A stretch of DNA of 64,000 bases from Amphiura filiformis (GCF_039555335.1 NC_092628.1:70337706-70401705), one strand, 5' to 3'. Positions 13,435-26,003 are shown, counted from the first letter of the stretch. Program-made: numbers and translations. Notes: generated from the letters alone by a model not told the origin.

Positions 13435-13504
13435 TGCCGGCATGGGAATCGAACCCACGACCTTCCGATCTCTAGACGGACACTCTATCCATTAGGCTAC
13501 CAGC
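13435..13504 (-). tRNA. tRNA-Arg-like sequence, probably a pseudogene or SINE head
   Basis: Reading the minus strand, a 7 bp acceptor stem (GCTGGTA with TGCCGGC, including G-T pairs), a D arm 'gcctaatggatagagt' and a T arm 'gtgggttcgattcccat' can all be folded. The body resembles animal tRNA-Arg(UCU). The anticodon loop reads CTAGAGA, giving AGA, and the anticodon stem has a T-T mismatch. The loop change, the lack of a serine-type variable arm and its position inside a transposon suggest a tRNA-derived SINE or pseudogene rather than a working tRNA. Confidence 0.45.
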
Positions 13505-14698
13505 TCCCACTGATAAACGGTGGTTAAAACTGCAACTTTACTGTAAACTATAAAGCGTATCAAAGTCGTAGAAATACACACCAATAATATTTCCACGACT
13601 GCCACATCCCAATGCAACATAAAATCCATCATGTACAAAAATGCTATCAAGAGTCAGAGATAACTTGAAATTCTGGTCATGCAGATTGTATATGTACTAG
13701 TATGTTGAAACTTACGGATAATACAGAAACCGATCGTTTTAACGAAATAGGCTTATATTTCTTAACTATATAGACCAAAAAGAGGGGAGAAAATGGGGTA
13801 AACATAAACATCCATCAGATAGAACGAATTTTTAGGAACGAAAACAAAATCGCAGTACGAATACATTAACTCGGGACACTGACCAATGTTTCCGCTAACA
13901 TCATGAACATGGCCACGTTTATCATGAAATAGCTAACTAGACCAAGCTTGAAATGCGTAATGTGTACACTGACATCAGACATTGACCAACATCAAAAGGT
14001 ATATCGTTAGTTTTGTAACTTTGTAGGAACTATATAACAGAAAAATATCTTTAAAACCCCAAATAAGTAGCCTTCCACAAAGAACACACGTCGAAGATCT
14101 TACAAAGAATGATAACAACAGAAAAAGTACAAAAGAACTATAGGCAAGCCACCACCCATTCAGCTGCAATGCACCTATATATACCTATGTTTGTAATGAA
14201 TTTGTATGTATAAATCCAGCTGCCATCTGTGAACATTGTGCCCACCTGCCATCCTACCTGGTGATAATGTACTTAACGGGTATGTACTGGGCTTAACACC
14301 TTCCTACCAATACCACAGGTGGAGTTTACCTTACAAAGTACATCCAACATGCGACAATACATTCACTAGTAAAAGAAACTAAAGTAAAAATCATTTTAGT
14401 CGCTTTGTGCATAGAGACTTTCTCTATATTTACGGCGGAGCAACAAACAAACATACATAGCAAGACTGAGTCAGTTCAATCTTTGATTTGTTTCGTAATT
14501 AGCTCTTTTATCAAATCTGTAATCTGAATATATTTTACATCTCTTAGTCAACATCCATTGTATCCCTCTGGGGTGTCTGTACCTGATCAGTATCTGCTCA
14601 CTTGTTGTAACTCAAACAAAAGATACGATACGAAACCAAAACGCCTAGACGTTTTTGTATCGTCAATTGTCAATAGGCTTGTCAATCAAACCTGGTAA

Positions 14699-15995
14699 GT
14701 GGTAACTAAACCAATAGCTGTTAATCAATCCATATGTAACTGCATGACAATGGGCATTTGCAAAATTTGCTGGATTAAAAGCCATTGTTATGCATTACAA
14801 ATCACTGATTTGAACCGACCCATTGCCTCTGATACAACTGCAATTGTTTTCATTGAGATATTCCGGCATATTATTAATTGTTGATTTTTATAAATAAATA
14901 TTATGTTAATGGCTCAATGTCTAATGATAATTTGATGCAGACATATCAACATAGCAGGTATTCAGGCTAAAGATAAATGATATCTTTGTTTATTTTTATA
15001 TAATGACTCATAGTAAACTGCCAGTTATTACTAATTCTGTATTTCTGTACTATCAGGCCATAAATGTTGGTTTTACTTTGCAATAGCACCTTATTTCGAA
15101 AGAATTCCATAATATGTTTAAAACTGGAAACGATTTATGAGTTCTAGATGCTATTCCAATTTGCTCAAAACGTGACAATCAACATCAACATGATCAATGA
15201 AGAAATAATGTGTTAAGGCAAAATTGATTTTATTCTTTTAATAATATGACACACTTAATACTTTTAAACACGTTCATTGTTGGACAAGACATACCATGTA
15301 TACAAGATGTACAGAACAAAAATAGCATCAACGCCAACGGAATTATATGCAGCGTAATAGTGATGGAATATAGTGCAGAATATTCCGGTTGCCAATGTTT
15401 TGCAACTGCGCTCTTGCTTCGCAGGGCCTGTTGGGGCAAGGTAAAATCCGGTTCGTTTGAATTAAAAATAGCCGGGGAACTCAGTACCATCTTTTATTTG
15501 TTAGGCCATTGATAACAAGTTTTCATCAGTCAAGAACAGACAAAACTCCAGCCCAATTGTAAAGGTAGCTTGAGGTATCGCCATTGTTTGTTCTGGTGAC
15601 ACTCCTTTTCAAAGAACCTTTTCCATTGGTATAGCGGAACATCTATATCAATTTCCCTCAGGTGTGCGGCGGGACGTTTTTGTTTGAAAATCGCCGACTC
15701 CCTTCGGCCGAGCTTATGTGCAATGCGCACACCTAGATTTTGACTGGTTGCAATTATTTTCTTTGCATTTAAATTCCATGGTGGTAGAAAACAAAGTTGT
15801 TTTTAAATAGTATATTGTCTTGTGGATTCAGATGACTCTAAAATGCATATGAAAATACAACCAAAATCGGCCAGCTCGTTGGCTGCCTCCTCACAAAACG
15901 TTAATCAGCAAAGTGATTGTACTTTGTATGTTGTGTAGACTGGAAGTGTCAAATGTGAAATAAGGTCGATCTTCAGGTATATTGTATACGGAATG
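14699..15995. other. Intergenic, no gene recognised
   Basis: AT-rich sequence with short open frames on both strands near 15230-15730. None shows a recognisable domain, and the overlap of frames on both strands argues against coding. Confidence 0.4.
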
Positions 15996-16009
15996 CATGA
16001 AAATGAACT

Positions 16010-16680
16010 TTTTGAAAAACAACATTTGACATACCGTTTGCTAAGCGTATCCCGTCCCGGGACATACCTTTGACAAATGGAAATACCGTAATTCAACAAC
16101 CTATTTCTTTTTTTGTCTTAAATCGTTATCCGGGTTTTTTTTTTCTTCTTTATTTCCTTTCGATGTCATAGAATGGAGCAGATGGAGAAATGAATACCGA
16201 AGCTTCGTCAAGTTATCGATAGGCGGTGGTCGGAAAGGTTGAGCTCTTATTCTGTTTCTGGAATCTAGTAGTACTGGATCTGTGTAATGAAGGTAATCAA
16301 CTTAGTGAAAACTTAAAGTGACACAATGGGAATATATTGCAATCACCTCATACCATATCATGAAACATCATTTGACATACCGGTTGATAAGCGTATTCCG
16401 GGACAGTTTTCGTGTGCCAAATGGAATAATTCAACAAATACCTATTTCTTTTTTTGTTTTTTATTTTTCTTCTTCTTCTTTATTTCCTTTCGATGCCATA
16501 GAATGGAGCAGATGGAGAAATGAATACCGAAGCTTCGTCAACATGAAGTTATCGATAGGCGGTGGTCGGAAAGGTTGAGCTCTGTTTCTGGAATCTAGTA
16601 GTACTGGATCACCGAGCTGTGTAATGAAGGTAATCAACTTCGTGAAAACTTTAAGTGACACAATGGGAATATATTGCCAT
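16010..16680. repeat. Two-copy tandem duplication, period about 330-346 bp
   Basis: The block with 'tttgacatacc', a T-rich tract, 'agaatggagcagatggagaa', 'cgataggcggtggtcggaaa' and 'gacacaatgggaatatattg' occurs at about 16020-16345 and again at 16370-16675. Short indels separate the copies. Confidence 0.85.
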
Positions 16681-17282
16681 TGTTAATCATGAAAAAAAGG
16701 GAACATTATTTGTAATTTTTGTTTCTTGCTTTCTTTTCCTAAAAAAACAGGATAACACTGATACTGACATTGTATCTGCGGGATGCACCAACTTCGGCGT
16801 GTTAGAATGGACTTTTGGTTGCTGTCGCGTCGGATAGCATCGTGATCTCAACCATGCACGCGAACACCAGTCCGAAGGAGGTGCCACTGAGGGAGATTTC
16901 TACCATGTTGATGGTTCAGACAGGATACAGTTTATTATATATATTTTCTCGTCTTTGTAGAAATTCAAAGCTATTGAATCAAACCTAGCGAATCGAATGA
17001 GTAGATTTGTGTCAACAAAATCAGGGCAACTAACATGGCTGAACGTGCATATTCATGAAATATGCACCCCAAAATGTCATCGTCTGCATAGTTTATGTAC
17101 TTGCTAAGTACTAATGTGTCCATTAGTGGAACAAAAAATAAGAAGTTCATTTCGGCTTTCTTTCAAGTTTTCCAAGTTCATTGTCATTATGATCTGAAAT
17201 TGGCAAATGGGACACACAAAATATTGTTTCCATACACGCATTGCCGAAACGTTATTTAGTGCTGAACCTTCGAATAGAATAG

Positions 17283-17405
17283 ATACCAAGAGCGATGAAG
17301 AAAGGGAGCAAAGAAACTTTGGCTGAAGCGGGTTTCGAACCGGCGACTGCGAGTCCAGTGTTCTAAAATCTGAGCTCATCTGAAATATGCAGCCCGGCTG
17401 GGCGG
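17283..17405 (-). mobile_element. tRNA-derived SINE, minus copy
   Basis: On the minus strand it has a polymerase III A-box-like 'gagctcagattttagaacac' and a B box 'cgccggttcgaaacccgc', followed by the tail 'tttctttgctccctttcttc'. The same tail follows the plus-strand copy at 17529-17640, so the two are one family in inverted orientation. Confidence 0.65.
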
Positions 17406-17528
17406 TGATCCTCGGCCTCGGCCACACGACCTTAATGGCTCTGACCAGCGCCCTGGTATATTGGTGATCGGGATCACTCCCATACGATACAACCTGGGAA
17501 GCGAAAATTGGGATCACCGCCATGATGT

Positions 17529-17645
17529 ATGCTGGAGAGCTCAGATGGTAAAGCACCGCGCTCGCAAAAACTACCGAAGTCGCCGGTTCGAATCAGCTAA
17601 ATTTTCTTTGCTCCCCTTCTTCATTTATAACATTGTTAAATGATT
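17529..17645 (+). mobile_element. tRNA-derived SINE, plus copy
   Basis: A box 'gagctcagatggtaaagcac', B box 'gtcgccggttcgaatcagc', then tail 'tttctttgctccccttcttc'. It is partner to the inverted copy at 17283-17405. The 120 bp between them also contains the inverted words 'ggcggtgatcc' and 'gggatcaccgcc'. Confidence 0.65.
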
Positions 17646-17649
17646 CGGA

Positions 17650-18900
17650 TTATCTGTATAAATTATATTGTTTACTAAAACTATATTTCGGTACAAAATT
17701 AATTATGTGTTTCAGAAAACGACAAGACAAAACATATTATTAGGCCTATTTATCAGTCTATATGCTGCAATGCAGGTGCAGAATGTTTGTTAAAAGCAAC
17801 ATTTCACTTGATTTCATGCTGATACTACAGACGTTGTAAACGTATACGAGTACCTATAACGAACTGTAATTGCCCAAAAGAGTACCTGGAACGTTTAGCT
17901 TGAAATTATTGCGCTCTCCCCCTAATCTAATCTAAAAAGTATATGTGGTTATGGTAAGAAACACCCAGAAGAAACAATATCCAGACCATTTCGTAGACCA
18001 AGAACATAGTCCAACCTTATTCAGTGGCCTAACAATGAATTGGAAGCAGATTTTGTATAATTTTCACAGCTTTTCACCGAGAATCAAGAATTTGCATTTT
18101 CTTTTTGATGCATTTAATTGTACTTGTATTTTCACAAATTTGAACATCTCCATCACATGGCATATTATTTTGGTACGCATGCTCGTCACAAAAGAAACGC
18201 AGCTCTTTTGTTTCAGTTTTCTTTTGTTTTAAATTAAAGGCACGCACAAATTAGCCATTTACCACTCTCAAACCAGATGTCTAGTCCGTGGAGTTTTGAA
18301 TAGGCCAGTTTGTCACTTTTAAAACTGAACCTTCGTCTAATCAAATGCTTGTAACTTTGCTTCTTGAAGTCACATTGGATTCAACGGGGTTTCATAATGT
18401 GCCGTATTAGATAGTGCATCTACTAAAAAACAAATTTACCCCAATATGGTTCAGTTTTGAAAATGTGATTATTTTTCCAAGTGTAAGGATACTTTTTTGG
18501 AGCAGTATGATGGTTCTGGAGATGGAACCCGGGTACACAAGTAATAAACCAAAACAAAGAAAAGTGTATTCTCTTGTCATTACACATTACGCCATTTTAG
18601 TGTCCGTTTTACCGGGCCGTTTTAGTGGCTTACGCCATTTAGGGGGGTAATATTTCCAATACCTTACGCCAATAAGGGGTGAAATTTGCTACCCCTGAAT
18701 ACGCCATTTAGGATCGAATTTTGAGATGCTGTGACAAGCATGGGTACCACTTTAGTATGCGAGTGAACCCCGGGGTTCAAAACGTGTCTGATGTGTTAAA
18801 AAATTGCAGGATAGGCTTTTCGGAAATTCACAACAATTAGTGGGTTTTTAGCGGGTTCGCCGTCGGACAGTTAGAACTGTCACAGTCAAGTTTTCGTCAG
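17650..18900. other. Intergenic, no gene recognised
   Basis: AT-rich. A short stretch at 18585-18715 repeats 'tacgccattta' several times with 'gggg' words, probably a scrap of a dispersed repeat. No exon recognised. Confidence 0.4.
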
Positions 18901-18970
18901 GAGTAGCTCTGACTTCTTCAGGACAAAGTACCTAAGAATGAGACATGTAGGCCGCCCTTTGCCTACTGAT

Positions 18971-19165
18971 GACTCTGAATAGAGCCGTTCACTGAATACA
19001 ATGGGCAGTCTTCAGTGAGAGGGCATGTCTTCAGAGGAAGAAGTCTTCAAGGGGCAGTCTTCAGTGAACGGCTCTTTTCAGAGCCACCAAACCTATCAAT
19101 TTAGCAGATAGGCGAGGTCTGCTCATTTTTCTGTTGACAAGGGGCAGTCTTCAGTGAACAGCTTT
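18971..19165. repeat. Inverted and direct repeats around histone-type stem-loops
   Basis: 'gggcagtcttcagtga' occurs at about 19001, 19052 and 19144. A block 'ttcagtgaacggctct' lies at about 19061 on the plus strand, with an inverted counterpart ending near 18971. The arms of the large inverted repeat end in histone-type stem-loops. Confidence 0.7.
19070..19085 (+). promoter_or_regulatory. Canonical histone-mRNA 3' stem-loop, without a histone gene
   Basis: GGCTCTTTTCAGAGCC is a 6 bp stem with the TTTC loop. It is preceded by GAAC and followed by ACCAAA, matching the metazoan consensus bound by stem-loop binding protein at the 3' end of replication-dependent histone mRNAs. No histone reading frame lies upstream on this strand. 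A degenerate copy on the minus strand is at 18971-18986. Confidence 0.7.
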
Positions 19166-19171
19166 GTATAG

Positions 19172-20192
19172 AAATCTATACTTCCAATTCATTGTCAGGC
19201 CTTTGGATAAAGTTGGTTTAATTATGTTCTTGATATGGCCTGGTCGATTTTTTGTTTCTTTCCGTGCATCTCCTTTAACACTGACCATTATTTTTATTAT
19301 TTTCAATATAAAAATTTTGGTGAAATAAGCAGTACATTCTCTTTGTTCTTCAACTATGTTGTTATGGGAGCTTATGGGGACAATATGTGTGAGGTTGTGC
19401 TGCTTTCTGCGCCATCATAGGCATGACAGAGCGTGCTTTCATTAAATAATTCAGACCCAAATATCTGTCTCTGCATATTTAATGTGTTTTGGCTCATTGT
19501 TTAATTGCGTCCATTTGCCGTTAAATGGTGGACGTCTGTGTCATGAAGGGATGATTTCTATCAAAGTAACCAAATGAACTGCCGCTGCTACGCGCTCAAC
19601 AGCATTGTCTCGGAGAAAAAACTGGCCCAGCACGAAATGACTTAACCAAAAAGTAGGATCTAACCAAAAAGAAAAAAATTATTCCTTTGATGTGGGACAA
19701 TTTTTGTGCAATTTTCCGCTCAAATGATTATCTTTGTTCGTCGACGTTTTGTCGCAGTGACGCCGCCATTTTTAGCGCAGCGGTACGCTGAAGTTGCTGT
19801 TGCATTTGACAGGGCGGCAAAATGCATAGGACTATTATATCCTGACAGACATATGGATTTTGCGGCTATTTTCAATCAAATTGTCGTCTTTTTTGTATAA
19901 ACCAGCTTTGGATAGTTTGGTAAATGATTTGAGTCTAGAGAGACAACCATTCAAATGATGAAAATAAACTGTTTTTCTACACAACCAATCATAATCAAAT
20001 TTAAACAAGAGTGGGTTAATTTTTTTAAATCTTAATTTTTATCTGTCAAATAACGACCCATTTACAAAAACAAAATAAATTCGTTGTAACTCCTTATATG
20101 GCGTTTGCCATTGTTTATTCACAAAAGGTAATATGGTATAATAGGTAATCGAATCCAACAACATTAAGAACAAGTCAGGCATGCATGATAAT
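19172..20192. other. Intergenic, no gene recognised
   Basis: No conserved exon or bounded repeat seen. Short open frames at 19235-19420 and 19706-19900 have no recognisable domain. Confidence 0.4.
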
Positions 20193-20621
20193 TGTGACGT
20201 GTCATGTCAAAAGCAGATCGACACTTTTGGGCAGGATCGTAAAAGGAGAAATAGCCAAAAATCTGCCCGGGGTTGATTTGTTCACAATTTGGGTTTGTTG
20301 CGAATTTGTGATGTTATTAATGTTTAAAATATTGTCTGATAGTTTCAGACCGGAATATAACTGGCATCTTGTATTTTTGAGACATTTTTAAAGGTAATTC
20401 CTATTCCCAACATTGTCAATAATATTTTCAAAGGCCGATATCTCAATTTCCAATTTTATAATACCATAACTTACGAACTCAATATCTTCGCTTAGAAATG
20501 TCCGATTTCATTGGGGAAAACTGCGTTGTGGAGCAAAATATCTCTATATTTATGATATGTAAAAACCTCAAATTATTGATAACCTGCCCAAAAGTGTCTG
20601 GTTTTGACATGACACGTCACA
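20193..20621. mobile_element. MITE family 2, copy 1
   Basis: Terminal inverted repeats begin 'tgtgacgtgtcatgtcaaaa', followed inward by 'acacttttgggcagg'. A second copy in opposite orientation lies at 57979-58400 and shares the interior ('gaaatagccaaaaatct', 'ggccgatatctcaatttcc'). No coding capacity. Confidence 0.85.
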
Positions 20622-21240
20622 TATATTGGTGATGACTCGCATATTGCTAGTTTTTAACTATTAGTAATTGAAGAAAAATGTTTTACATTCAAATAACTTC
20701 AAATAACAACAAATAGTTTATTAAAACGGACTTCAATTAAAATATCAATTATTCGTTGTTGCAAGTGAAATATTACTAAATCGTTGTTGATAAATATTTA
20801 ACATTATTTAGAAATAATTTTATTAAGCATTTGTCATCCATTCTTAATTTTGGCAAAATAATGGATACTTGACAGGAAAAGGCTGTAGTGATTTTTGTTA
20901 TGACATGTGAAAAATAGAATCAGTTTGACACACGCCAACCCCCTTCAACAAAAATGTCTACTTTTTCTGAATAAATTATGTTCATATGAGTCCAAGAACA
21001 AGAATCAAAAACAATATGCAAAGGGACTACTTTCTCGTGTGTGACAGTGCTCAAAAGCCCCATTTTTTAAAGGGGGATGATTTCATAGGCAAGTATATTT
21101 CTCTTCACACACCACAAAAGCTTGTCATCCCCTGTCCCTTGCACCTTGGTCTGGGGCGGACATTTTAAAAATGAATTTAGAAGAGCAGCAACGACATCAC
21201 TTGGATTACATTCCAGATGTTAAATCTACATCATATGCAA
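20622..21240. other. Intergenic, no gene recognised
   Basis: AT-rich. No exon, RNA gene or clear repeat boundary was seen. Confidence 0.4.
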
Positions 21241-21413
21241 AATTTCAGGAAATTCGCACAAGTCCGTTTTATTTTAGGGCCATTTGTATATAACTGGTCT
21301 TTACATGTAGCCCTATGGAGAGAGTGCCCGTTGAGGGCGCTATAACCCCCATTTTAGGAACAAAAATGTGATTTTAAAAAAACGGACTCGTGCAAATTTT
21401 CTAAAATTTTCAG
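21241..21413. mobile_element. Short MITE
   Basis: The left end 'tttcaggaaattcgcacaag' plus 'tccgttt' is mirrored by 'aaacggactcgtgcaaattt' plus 'tctaaa' at the right, about 25 bp of inverted repeat with a few mismatches. The interior includes 'gttgagggcgctataa'. Confidence 0.6.
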
Positions 21414-23443
21414 AATATGTAGTATGAACATGTAGAAATATAATCAAGTAGTTGCCCTACCTGCTCTTCTCCGAAAAAATAAAAAGTCCTATACCTCAAT
21501 GATAATGAAACCTATCTCAACTACAGAGCTGGTTGTAGAGTTATTGGTAACAGTTTATAACATTTTCAGTGAAACATAATCAATTTACTTGTTTCCACCT
21601 TTTATTGGTCATGTTGGTATCAAAGCAATTTATAGAAAATGCATCTCTATAGTTGGTTTTACTATGACAACATACATAGTATAAATGTAGGTCCATTTTT
21701 GTTCCTCGCACTCAAAAGCAACATGCAGAGCATAACATGAGTGTATTTGATTGTAAAATCACTACAATTAAGATCTGAAGATGCCTCAGATTTAATCATG
21801 GTATCCTTTTAGTGACATAATAGAATAAAAGCAATACTATTGCACAGGTGGATCTAATACCACATTGTGTATAAATGTCTAAATCTAAACTAGAGGATTT
21901 TATATAACTGGTACTACACCAGAAATTGGTTTGACTAATGAAATCAATTGTTCTTTACAAAGCAAGATATAACAATCAGCCCCATTGCTTAAACTTCAAT
22001 TACTCATTCACAGTGACTAAAGTATAAATTCGCTTCATAATTCAAACAAACAATTATTACCTTTTTGATCAATTAACAGGTTCATACTTTATTGCACTAC
22101 ATGCAAGCTATAGTCCATCTCATTGGTCAATGATCAACCAATTATACACTGGCCATAGAATTACACAATTTCCTTCAGTTGGTAATGATAATATTCTGTT
22201 AGTTTTCAACAGCCATGTCTGAATACATGGGATGGCACCTTCAATTTCAATCTCTATGATAGCTAACTATGAGTCTGAGTTAAGAATGTATGAAAATATA
22301 CATACCCTGTTATTTTCTGTTTCATTTATATGAAAGATAAATGGGCAAGACACTTTAGAATAAATATGATTTTTTTTCACATGATGGAACAATTTATACT
22401 TCAGCTTTATTTAAGCTTTATCATTTCATTGTTAATATTAATACATTATATGAGTAAAAATATCAATGGTACTTTATGCTGAATTTTGTTGACCCAAAAC
22501 ATGGGTCATATCAACCAATAAAGTATAATAATGAGCATAATGAGCAATGAAGTATGAAACTTATTCCATCATATTAATAAACATTTTCAGTAGCATGAAA
22601 GTCTAAATCACTATCAGTTTTATACGTTACTGTACATATAAGTTACCAGTTATGTTCACACCTGTATATCCTCAACAAAGATAGACTAATATGTTATAAC
22701 TTGAACCAGCAATATAGCTGCATCTTTTGTCCCATATTTAAGACTTCATTCGTTGAAATCGATCAAAAAATAAAGCCATGGTAATCCAAAATCCCCTGGA
22801 AAATCACAAGGAAGATGCAAATTCAAAGGTTCTATGCCCTATTGTACACAAAGTGTTCTCGAACTAAAGATTGATTAAAACATCAAAATGCAACTTTTGA
22901 TTTTGTTTCTTCACGCTATTTCTTTAGTTCTCAGCCGATTTCAACAAATGAGGTCTTAAATCAGAGCTAAAGGGTACTAGGTATTGCCTGCCTGCTGGTT
23001 TTAATTTTGACATAATCTTTGCTTATGATATACTGGGGTGAACATAACTGGTACCTTAATTATTTTTCTGTCTAAATGATTCTACATTACGATATAATAA
23101 ACATGCTAATCGCACTATAAAGAGTTTGAACTGAGTAATGAAGTTTCTATATTACACACAGCACTTGCACATCTGATGACCCGGTATAAATGATATTATC
23201 TTTCTAATCAAATATAGAATATCCTCAGTCACTACAGCCTTCTCAGAACCACCATCCTCTTTAACCAATGCCACAGTCACTAAAGCCATTAAATCTATGC
23301 ACACCATTTTCCTAGCTCTTACAAAGTAGAACTTTTGATAAGACTTCAGAGATAAGGGTTAGGTTTTAGGGTTAGGATTATAGTTAAGATTATGAGATTA
23401 CAGTAGGGTGTAAATTAACAGTTATTTGTCTAACTGTAAAAAT
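21414..23443. other. Intergenic, no gene recognised
   Basis: Two kilobases of AT-rich DNA with no conserved exon content. A 'gggttaggttttagggttag' run at 23347-23370 resembles telomere-like TTAGGG words but is too short to be a telomeric array. Confidence 0.4.
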
Positions 23444-23695
23444 AGAGAAAAACTGCTAATTAAAAAATTAAATGAATAAATAACTAAAAGTTCTGAGGTT
23501 TTTATTCAGAGCTGGATAAAGTTGTACATTTTAATTACTGCTGTTTCTATTGAACAGCCAGGGACATATTGAATTAATATGCATTGCTAGCTGTTCAATA
23601 GAAGCAAAAGTAATTAAAATGTACAACTTTATCCAGCTTTGAATAAAAATCTCAGAACTTTTAGTTATTTTTTTTTAAATAGCAGTTTTTTCTCT
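23444..23695. mobile_element. Foldback MITE, about 250 bp
   Basis: The two halves are inverted copies. 'actaaaagttctgag' with 'gctggataaagttgtacatt' in the left arm is mirrored by 'aatgtacaactttatccagc' with 'ctcagaacttttagt' in the right arm. The central loop is about 45 bp. Confidence 0.8.
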
Positions 23696-25995
23696 GGTTC
23701 CAATCTTGAATAACAAGAAATTTAGGGTCTATTAACTTTTTTTTTTACGTTTAAACGGTTAGTGATTTTCCTAAACGGATAGTTAAACATGAAATGTGTA
23801 AACGTAGACACCCCTAGATTGGGGTTCAGGCTACAATTATGGCTGGGAGTGGCCAATATTATAAGGTTTTATGCTAATATTTTAACTATTTTTGTTGATT
23901 TTGTTGTTTTAAGTAGGATATGTGAAATCTGCAAATTTCAACACAAACTGCTTGCAATTGCAGATGCACCCAATTTACAGCTTGCTATTTGACTACACAC
24001 ACGTAAAACAACCACTAAACTATCACAAAATACATTATAACACACCTGGTCGTTGTATATAAACACGAGATATAAAAAGCATTTCATGTTTTAACATGAA
24101 ATGTTAGCATTTTCTGATAAGACAATTAATTAGACCCATATTGTACATGTAGTAAAAAAGACACAATTCCAGTACATGACCTATAATCGAAGCTTCTGCA
24201 TTAACATAAGACCGTGATTGAAAACACTTTGTCTCTGAAACATTTTGCAAAAGAGCTATTTAAAAAGTTATGTGCTAAGTAGGACCTCTTTTTTTATGCA
24301 ATTTTGTCTCACTCTTTCCCCACCACAGCCAAATGTTTTCACTCTTTTCAGACAATTTAGAAAAGTACAAATGCTTAGCCCTACTGTGGCAAATCTGAAT
24401 TAACGTAGCTACATGCAGTAGTTTCTGAGACAAACCTTTTTACCTTGGCCTAATAAGTTTTGAGAACTTTGAGAACTTTGAGAATATTTTGAGTAAAGAC
24501 TAATCCCTTCATGGAACCACTGAGTGGAGCATTAGAAGACAGTACAACAGATACATAACTGTAATCAGTTGATGGTGCCACAAGAGTTAACTTAATATGT
24601 AACAAAATATTTCACCAGTACCCCAGAAATTTATCTGGTCTTTGTGCACTGTGCAGAAGTCGCAATAATTGTTCATTACTTAGTATACAACATACAAACA
24701 ACAACTATACAAATATACTGGTATATAACATACATAAAAATCACATTCTTATTGGATACAACATATAAATTGGATATATACACAAAGGCCTAAACACTTG
24801 ACCTGATACAGGTGCAATTTCTTTGGTTTTCGATGATTTCCACTACTAGAGATGAATGAAGCAACAGCATCATTATATAATTGTGCAGCTGGGTTTCAAA
24901 CCAGTAACTTCCTTGTCCACTTTACCATAAGCAGAACATGTTCTCCAAAATATGAATCTCGTAACATTTCCCTGATTTATTTGGCAGTTTTATTAACATT
25001 GTGGCTTCAGTTAACAAAATTATTAAATGAACAACAATCTACATGTAATTTGGCAATTTGGAAACACTGGATCCACTGATAATTCACAAACTTATTTTCA
25101 CAGGGAATGTTAAATTTGACAAAAGTCCTATAATACAAGCAAATGAAAGTGTGTGCAGTGCTTTGAGACTATGCCTACATGATATTGTAGACACATTGAT
25201 GTCATAAATTTTCAAATAGTTTCATTAACTGATACTAATTAAGTTTAATCATTCACTTAAAAAGTCAGTTTTACATGTCACCTTCAACAATATAGGGCCT
25301 ATTATTAAATATGTGAGTTTGGATGAGTAAAACGTGCATAAATATGATGGGGCTGCAAACATTAGAATGCCACAAGCTTGAATACACAATAATACTGCCA
25401 TTTTAAAACTAAACATCACCCTGATGATCTGAAGTGAGCCCTCTTGTGATGTGATTATTAGGAAAACTATTTCAATGCTTCATCTATAGAGGTCATCATA
25501 TCATTTAAACAGCAAGGTTTCAATTTCTCCTTGGCTACCATTATTCTTTAGTTATTGCGTCTTCTAGTGTTAAACACATTTCTGGAACCCTTTCATCTAA
25601 TGAACAGAGTAACTTGTTGTAATTCCATATCACAAGTTCACAACAAACCAAACAAGGTCCAATAAAGCTGAAATATGAAGTAATATGAAGAGCCTCTTTA
25701 TCAATAACAGAAAAAGTTTGTCACCAAATGTAATGTTATCAAGCAAAATGTATTGGATGTCAACCATAATAACTTGGATTTTAGTAATTTACACATTTAA
25801 AATGTGATATTTCACTGAAAATTGCAAACTTTGCAGTAATTTCCAAGATGAACAGTCAGTGTCTCTAAACAAAACTGATTTTCATGACATCCGACTTGCT
25901 TTGCTTGAGTGCATCACAAATGAGCAAACATCAAAACAAAAGATTCCAGCAACTGATGCAAAACCTTGTATTTTTCATATTCAGCTACAAAGATA
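23696..25995. other. Intergenic, no gene recognised
   Basis: AT-rich with no conserved exon seen. A scrap resembling the MITE family 1 end occurs at 25886-25918 ('gcttgagtgcatcacaaa'). Confidence 0.4.
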
Positions 25996-26003
25996 TTTGT
26001 GAG

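Larger units (their letters stand above)
11782..14698. mobile_element. 2.9 kb element with 145 bp terminal inverted repeats
   Basis: Positions 11782-11926 and 14554-14698 are inverted copies of each other with only about four mismatches over 145 bp. Both contain 'acgtctaggcgttttggt' and 'gttacaacaagtgagcagat'. The high arm identity suggests recent insertion. The interior has no transposase-like open frame. It holds an internal duplication (12585-12920) and a tRNA-like sequence (13435-13504). The superfamily is unclear because I found no clean target duplication. Confidence 0.75.

Noticed and set aside
17104-17556. 150-codon open frame on the minus strand
   Set aside because: It runs through an inverted pair of SINEs, and the tRNA-derived A and B boxes explain the sequence.
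23347-23370. Interstitial telomere (TTAGGG words)
   Set aside because: Only about three imperfect words, not an array.
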